Assembly: GCA_947384645.1 (NCBI GenBank)
Contig: CANDHX010000036.1
Span: forward strand, 1 to 10,050
Length of the DNA stretch: 10,050 bases
Direction of reading: 5' to 3'
Source of the DNA: an uncultured Mycoplasmatota bacterium
GTDB lineage: Bacteria > Bacillota_I > Bacilli_A > RF39 > UBA660
Below, piece after piece: positions 7,439 to 10,050 of the stretch (the first letter of the stretch is position 1; each line of letters starts with the position of its first letter). The notes under the pieces are model-generated. The model saw only the letters and a program-made list of their open reading frames with translations, had not been told where the DNA came from and made no database searches. The position numbers and the translations under genes are program-made.

Positions 7439-8224
7439 ATGAACGAAATACTATCGACTATTAAAAAAATATTAAAAATTGCATTTTTAACCATTACGAT
7501 TCCCTTTTGGGGACCATGGAAACTATTATACGGATTTAAGAAAAAACAAAAAGAGAGTTATGCTTTAAAACCGCTAGTCAATACATTGAAGTTTTTTGTA
7601 TTCTTAATAATAATCGTCTTAGAATTCTTTGCCTTTCACAAGGTACTTTATTCTCCACTTACGTATCCCATAACGAGAAACTCAGTAAGAAGCTATTACT
7701 TAAATGGAAGCAAACTAGAATTAGAAGGAATCGACAAAGACAAAGTTGACGACTTCGATAAGATGTTGTCTTATATAGATACTTGGGAACTAGACGAAAA
7801 GAACAAGATGAACGTCATATTAAACTCAAATCTCATGAAAGACGTGCTTAAATATACAGATAACACCACAATCTACTATATAATAGATAAATTCAATAAT
7901 GAGGAAAGTTTTAGAAACGATTTAAAAACATTTATTAAAAACATCGATAAAAATCTATCCAGATTCATAAAAGAAATACCGGATAAAGACATGGAAAGAC
8001 TCAATACTTTCCTAAACCCTATCATAGCTGTTTCATCTTGGGCAATCGACTATGCAGGAGCTTTAAACATCGGTGGAGCTGTATTCGATTGGGCAGTAGA
8101 TAAATATAGCATTCGAGAAAAAAGCCTTTCGGTATCTGGTACAGATTTAGAAAAAGGAATTAAAACAGGTAAAGACTTCGATAAGGGTGCATCTCTTAAA
8201 ACGGTCACAGATTACTGGAAATAA
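7439..8224 (+). CDS. Membrane protein of unknown function
   Basis: I do not recognise the family. The chosen ATG (7439) gives 261 aa and has GAAGAGAG at 7423-7430. The in-frame GTG at 7430 would sit inside that ribosome binding site. Residues ~11-33 (ILKIAFLTITIPFWGPWKLL) form a first hydrophobic segment rich in W/P/G. A basic loop follows (KKKQK, 34-38), then a clear transmembrane helix at ~46-66 (LKFFVFLIIIVLEFFAF). The remaining ~190 residues are mostly polar with many D/K/E and no cysteines, probably extracytoplasmic, with one weak hydrophobic stretch at ~191-222 (IIAVSSWAIDYAGALNIGG). No signal-peptidase site is obvious. It has its own promoter upstream, and the TfoX-domain gene starts 16 bases after its stop with no terminator between, so the two are probably co-transcribed. 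Codon use resembles serS, so it looks like a resident gene. Confidence 0.85.
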   Translation: MNEILSTIKKILKIAFLTITIPFWGPWKLLYGFKKKQKESYALKPLVNTLKFFVFLIIIVLEFFAFHKVLYSPLTYPITRNSVRSYYLNGSKLELEGIDKDKVDDFDKMLSYIDTWELDEKNKMNVILNSNLMKDVLKYTDNTTIYYIIDKFNNEESFRNDLKTFIKNIDKNLSRFIKEIPDKDMERLNTFLNPIIAVSSWAIDYAGALNIGGAVFDWAVDKYSIREKSLSVSGTDLEKGIKTGKDFDKGASLKTVTDYWK

Positions 8225-8240
8225 AAGTTAGGAGTTATTT

Positions 8241-8561
8241 ATGGCAAGCAATATAGAATTTATAAACTTCGTATGTGAAAGATTAAATGGATTAGGCGAA
8301 GTCACTTACAAAAAGATGTTTGGAGAATACATGGTCTACGTAAACTCTAAACCCGTAATTACTGTATGCGATAATATAGCATATGTTAAAATTCTAAAGG
8401 AAATAGAAGAACTAATGGTAAATAGTGAAAAAGGATACCCTTATAATGGAGCTAAAGAACATTACATTCTCGACATAGAAAACGAAGAGCTCACTAAAAA
8501 AGTCATATCTATTTTAGAACAAATCACGCCAATTCCTAAAAAACGAAAGAAAGCAAACTAA
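8241..8561 (+). CDS. TfoX/Sxy N-terminal-domain protein
   Basis: The 106-aa protein consists essentially of a TfoX_N domain. The KKMFGEYMVYVNSKPVITVC segment (~24-43) matches the family's characteristic R/K-MFG-Y-x-x-Y-v-d-x-k-P strand pair. YVKI (~48-51) and GYPYNGAKEHYILD (~65-78) match its 'PYPGAKPYY' section. It ends in a basic tail (PKKRKKAN). In Haemophilus the full-length Sxy/TfoX is a competence regulator, but stand-alone N-domain proteins are widespread and mostly of unknown function, so competence should not be assumed. ATG 8241 has AGGAG at 8230-8234. It is the second gene of the apparent operon with the membrane protein, and its stop codon lies in the loop of the terminator that follows. 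Confidence 0.85.
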   Translation: MASNIEFINFVCERLNGLGEVTYKKMFGEYMVYVNSKPVITVCDNIAYVKILKEIEELMVNSEKGYPYNGAKEHYILDIENEELTKKVISILEQITPIPKKRKKAN

Positions 8562-8577
8562 AAAATTTGCTTTTTTT
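8550..8577 (+). terminator. Intrinsic terminator after the TfoX-domain gene
   Basis: AAAGCAAA (8550-8557) and TTTGCTTT (8566-8573) form a perfect 8-bp stem with an 8-nt loop containing the TAA stop codon, followed by a T run to 8577. It ends the operon that starts near 7384. Confidence 0.85.
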
Positions 8578-8619
8578 AATTTGAAGTTGCATATATTTAA
8601 AAATAGAGAAGAGGATATT

Positions 8620-8895
8620 ATGCGAAAAAAAGAATTCGACATGGAAGACGCCTATTATGCTGCGAATAGACTAGGCGTAAAATTCGACAAATTTACTAAA
8701 GAAGAATGGTTAGCTGGTATCAATATCGAATTAGAACACGGAACAGTTGATCCTAAAACAAATGTTACCAATGATGATTTAATAATGACTGCTAAAATAG
8801 CTCTAGCACACCTAAACGAACACTCTAATTATTATAATAAAAAATACGGCCTAGAAGCTTTTGAAAAATTTTTGGAGACTAAAGAAGAAAAATAA
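8620..8895 (+). CDS. Small DUF5661-like protein
   Basis: The ATG at 8620 with GAAGAGGAT just upstream gives 91 aa; a longer version from TTG 8581 would begin right at the terminator and lacks a ribosome binding site. The protein starts with a helix (EDAYYAANRLGVKFDKFTKEEW), then has the strongly marked block IELEHGTVDPKTNVTNDD at ~33-50 and TAKIALAHLNEHSNYYNKKY at ~54-73. The E(L)EHG...TNVTNDD...KIALAHLxE...YY pattern matches DUF5661 as I remember it. Its function is not established; the protein is soluble, acidic and has no cysteines. It is separated from the preceding operon by the terminator and probably has its own promoter in the 8565-8600 AT-rich stretch, where I see only weak candidates. 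Confidence 0.8.
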   Translation: MRKKEFDMEDAYYAANRLGVKFDKFTKEEWLAGINIELEHGTVDPKTNVTNDDLIMTAKIALAHLNEHSNYYNKKYGLEAFEKFLETKEEK

Positions 8896-8940
8896 TACTT
8901 TCATTATCTTTCATAAAATGCTAAAATGAAAGTATGAAAT
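8895..8940 (+). promoter_or_regulatory. Dyad with nested CTTTCAT repeats over a possible extended -10 promoter
   Basis: ATACTTTCAT (8895-8904) and ATGAAAGTAT (8926-8935) are a perfect 10-bp inverted repeat with a 21-nt spacer. CTTTCAT recurs at 8908-8914 and ATGAAAT at 8934-8940, giving two half-sites on each side. TGC-TAAAAT (8919-8927) is an extended -10-like element overlapping the right arm; no good -35 is seen. It lies just upstream of the ribosome binding site of the gene at 8950, so an operator or an mRNA hairpin is plausible. No T run follows, so it is not an ordinary terminator. Confidence 0.5.
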
Positions 8941-8949
8941 GAGGAAATT

Positions 8950-9225
8950 ATGGAAGATATTTATAGAGCTACAGAAGAATTTAAAAAAAGTACTAAAGGT
9001 ATTAACTGGGAATCTTCAGCAACTCCTAAAATAGTTGAATATTGGCAATTGAGACTTAATAACAATTTAATCTTACTATCCAATCCAAATTTAATAAATG
9101 CATTAGGCATTGACCCCACTGGATTATTAGAAGAAACAAAAGTGTTATTAGAATATAATAAATTAGTTCCTATACCCGATATCTCAAAAACACCAATGCA
9201 GGAAAGAAAATGTCTATTAAAGTAA
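8950..9225 (+). CDS. Small hypothetical protein
   Basis: I do not recognise this 91-aa protein. ATG 8950 has a strong GAGGAA at 8941-8946. It is soluble, with an acidic helical start (EDIYRATEEFKKS), a tryptophan pair (NW at 19-20, EYW at 30-32), a leucine- and asparagine-rich middle (LRLNNNLILLSNPNLINAL) and a basic C-terminus (MQERKCLLK). Its codons are strongly A/T-ending, like the toxin relic downstream and unlike serS, so it may belong to an acquired segment running from here to about 9814. The abrupt ending could reflect truncation of a longer protein, but there is no matching continuation in the other frames that I can recognise. The antisense frame over the same bases lacks a ribosome binding site. 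Confidence 0.65.
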   Translation: MEDIYRATEEFKKSTKGINWESSATPKIVEYWQLRLNNNLILLSNPNLINALGIDPTGLLEETKVLLEYNKLVPIPDISKTPMQERKCLLK

Positions 9226-9311
9226 AATAACAAAAATAATAAGAATATTAAAAAATTACAAGAAAAGAATTTACGATAAAAATTTGAATATAATATATAA
9301 ATGTATACTAA

Positions 9312-9340
9312 TTGACATTTTTAGAAAAATATATTATATC
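9312..9340 (+). promoter_or_regulatory. Promoter of the putative antitoxin RNA
   Basis: A perfect TTGACA (9312-9317), a 17-nt spacer and TATATC (9335-9340). Transcription would start near 9347, directly before the short repeat-containing RNA. The bases between 9226 and 9311 are AT-rich and show nothing recognisable. Confidence 0.6.
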
Positions 9341-9346
9341 ATTACC

Positions 9347-9455
9347 ACTACTTTAAAAGTGGTGCAAATGTTTTTCGCTTCCAGGTGGTGCGACTAATAA
9401 ATAATCCTAGTTGAAAATACGGACGACTTCATTGAAAGATGGAGTTTTCTTTTTT
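9347..9455 (+). ncRNA. Putative type III antitoxin RNA (ToxI/CptI-like), probably a relic
   Basis: A ~109-nt transcript is bounded by a good promoter and an intrinsic terminator and sits directly upstream of a ToxN/AbiQ/CptN-family toxin relic. This is the standard order of type III toxin-antitoxin loci, where a short repeat RNA precedes the toxin and a terminator lies between them. GTGGTGC occurs twice (9359-9365 and 9385-9391, 26 bases apart), suggesting two imperfect repeat units. ACCAC at 9344-9348 could pair with either copy. I cannot match the repeat to a specific known antitoxin family from sequence alone, so the identity rests on position and layout. Confidence 0.55.
9425..9455 (+). 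terminator. Intrinsic terminator between antitoxin RNA and toxin gene
   Basis: GACTTCAT (9425-9432) pairs with ATGGAGTT (9439-9446) with two G-U pairs and a 6-nt loop, followed by TTTTCTTTTTT. In type III loci such a leaky terminator sets the RNA-to-toxin ratio. Confidence 0.7.
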
Positions 9456-9487
9456 GTTAAGATATATTTATTATGGAGTTGATACAT

Positions 9488-9814
9488 ATGGAAATAAAAA
9501 TTGGGTATTTATATCATATAAAAGATGAATAATTCGATGTTGTTGATGATAAAACCTTAATGCAAAACCATGAAAAAGGCAAAAAAAGACCAACTTATTT
9601 TACTATAAAGGATAAAGAAATATTATGGTTTATTCCTATAAGTTCATTAGAAAAATATATAGATCACATACATACAGTAGATGGAATTCCTCTAAAAGTC
9701 CCAACTGATTTACAAAATGAAATCAAAAATTTATTTAAAAATATGATAGGTTTAAAAAAGAGAGGGATTAACATGTTTTTTACTTATATAGATGACTTAA
9801 AACAAAAATGTTAA
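9488..9814 (+). pseudogene. Disrupted type III toxin (ToxN/AbiQ/CptN-family endoribonuclease)
   Basis: The frame starts at ATG 9488 with GGAG at 9475-9478 and reads MEIKIGYLYHIKDE, then TAA (9530-9532), then FDVVDDKTLMQNHEKG in the same frame. Family members have Y-F-D at this place, so a single TAY-to-TAA change explains the stop. The later blocks RPTYFTIKDKEILWFIPISS, LEKYIDHIHT, VPTDLQNEIKNLFK and RGINMFFTYID match ToxN/CptN-type toxins as I know them. Between ISS (ending 9646) and LEKY (from 9647) roughly 40-50 residues expected in the family are missing, without loss of frame. Only 109 codons remain against about 150-170 normally. Both lesions make an active ribonuclease very unlikely. 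Restart at ATG 9560 has no ribosome binding site and would lack the N-terminal strand. Intact relatives are cleaved-RNA antitoxin systems with plasmid-stabilising or anti-phage activity. Confidence 0.85.
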
Positions 9815-9881
9815 AAGAAATATAACAAACTTTTAACTACTAAATATGTTAAAAAAGATTTATTTTTAAAAAATAATGTGA

Positions 9882-9897
9882 TACCATTTTTATGGTA
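9882..9897. repeat. Perfect 6-bp inverted repeat in the leader of the last gene
   Basis: TACCAT-TTTT-ATGGTA, about 30 bases ahead of the start codon at 9929. It could be an operator half-site pair or a leader hairpin. No convincing -35/-10 pair is seen nearby, and the rest of 9815-9928 is AT-rich without other signal apart from the ribosome binding site. Confidence 0.35.
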
Positions 9898-9928
9898 GGG
9901 AATACTCTAGAAAGAAGGGAAATAAAAA

Positions 9929-10050
9929 ATGGAAGGACAAGAGAAAAGTTCAAAAACAAAAAGAGCAATAGTACTAACGCTTTGTATAGTAGCAATAGTA
10001 TTTGCATGTATATTGGGAACGTATGCGTACTTCATAATAAATGTTAATAA
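9929..10050 (+). CDS. N-terminus of a membrane-anchored or exported protein (cut by window end)
   Basis: ATG 9929 has AAGGGA at 9915-9920 and opens a frame that runs off the window. Residues 1-12 are polar and basic (MEGQEKSSKTKR), followed by one strong hydrophobic helix at ~13-38 (AIVLTLCIVAIVFACILGTY), then YFIINVN. This is a type II signal anchor or uncleaved signal with the N-terminus inside; the bulk would be extracytoplasmic. There is no lipobox. The family cannot be named from 40 residues. Confidence 0.75.
   Translation, partial: MEGQEKSSKTKRAIVLTLCIVAIVFACILGTYAYFIINVN

Noticed and set aside
8961..9233. Antisense 90-aa reading frame opposite the gene at 8950
   Set aside because: No ribosome binding site at its start, and the forward frame has a strong GAGGAA and a sensible N-terminus; the reverse frame is a shadow.
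9560..9814. Reading 9560-9814 as an intact 84-aa gene
   Set aside because: The same frame continues upstream past a single TAA to a proper start at 9488, and the whole matches a toxin family; the short version has no ribosome binding site.
1..10050. CRISPR arrays, tRNA or rRNA genes, insertion-sequence transposases
   Set aside because: None seen: no regularly spaced repeats, no cloverleaf-like sequence and no transposase or integrase motifs in any of the frames read.

Overview
The window looks like a chromosomal stretch of an AT-rich, low-GC Gram-positive bacterium (Bacillota or a related gut Bacilli/RF39-type lineage). The grounds are strong A+T bias, AGGAG-type ribosome binding sites, sigma-A-like promoters (TTGACT/TTGACA with 16-17 nt spacing), a T-box leader on a tRNA-synthetase gene, and a CptN/ToxN-type toxin relic of a kind known from gut Firmicutes. 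The standard code is used (TGG for Trp, TGA as a stop), so it is not a Mycoplasma-code organism. No lineage can be fixed from this sequence alone.

Positions 1-4467 hold a coupled pair of sigma-70-like genes. The first is visible only as its last ~325 codons. The second is a very large protein (1161 aa) with recognisable sigma regions 1.2, 2, 3 and 4 in its first ~285 residues, followed by ~875 residues that look like a series of degenerate region-4 helix-turn-helix units. The visible part of the first gene aligns by eye with residues ~830-1150 of the second, so they are tandem paralogs.

Positions 4464-6023 hold serS under its own promoter and a serine T-box (specifier UCU, T-box sequence, terminator). 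The serS product has an atypical motif 3.

Positions 6021-7354 are a scar. Directly at the serS stop lies an AAA/DUF4143-type ATPase gene that has lost its 5' end including Walker A. After it comes a decayed second copy of the last ~110 nt of serS (21 mismatches in 108 nt), then an orphan C-terminal reading-frame fragment. This is best explained by insertion or recombination at the 3' end of serS.

Positions 7356-8577 are an apparent two-gene operon (membrane protein of unknown function, then a TfoX N-terminal-domain protein) ending in an intrinsic terminator. A DUF5661-like small protein and an unrecognised 91-aa protein follow; the latter is preceded by a dyad that overlaps a possible promoter.

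Positions 9312-9814 carry the relic of a type III toxin-antitoxin locus: promoter, short putative antitoxin RNA with an imperfect internal repeat, terminator, then a ToxN/AbiQ/CptN-family toxin gene broken by an early stop and an in-frame internal deletion. The window ends in the start of a membrane-anchored protein.

The most unusual item is the giant sigma-like protein and its tandem paralog. The serS scar and the dead type III toxin-antitoxin locus are the clearest signs of past mobile DNA.
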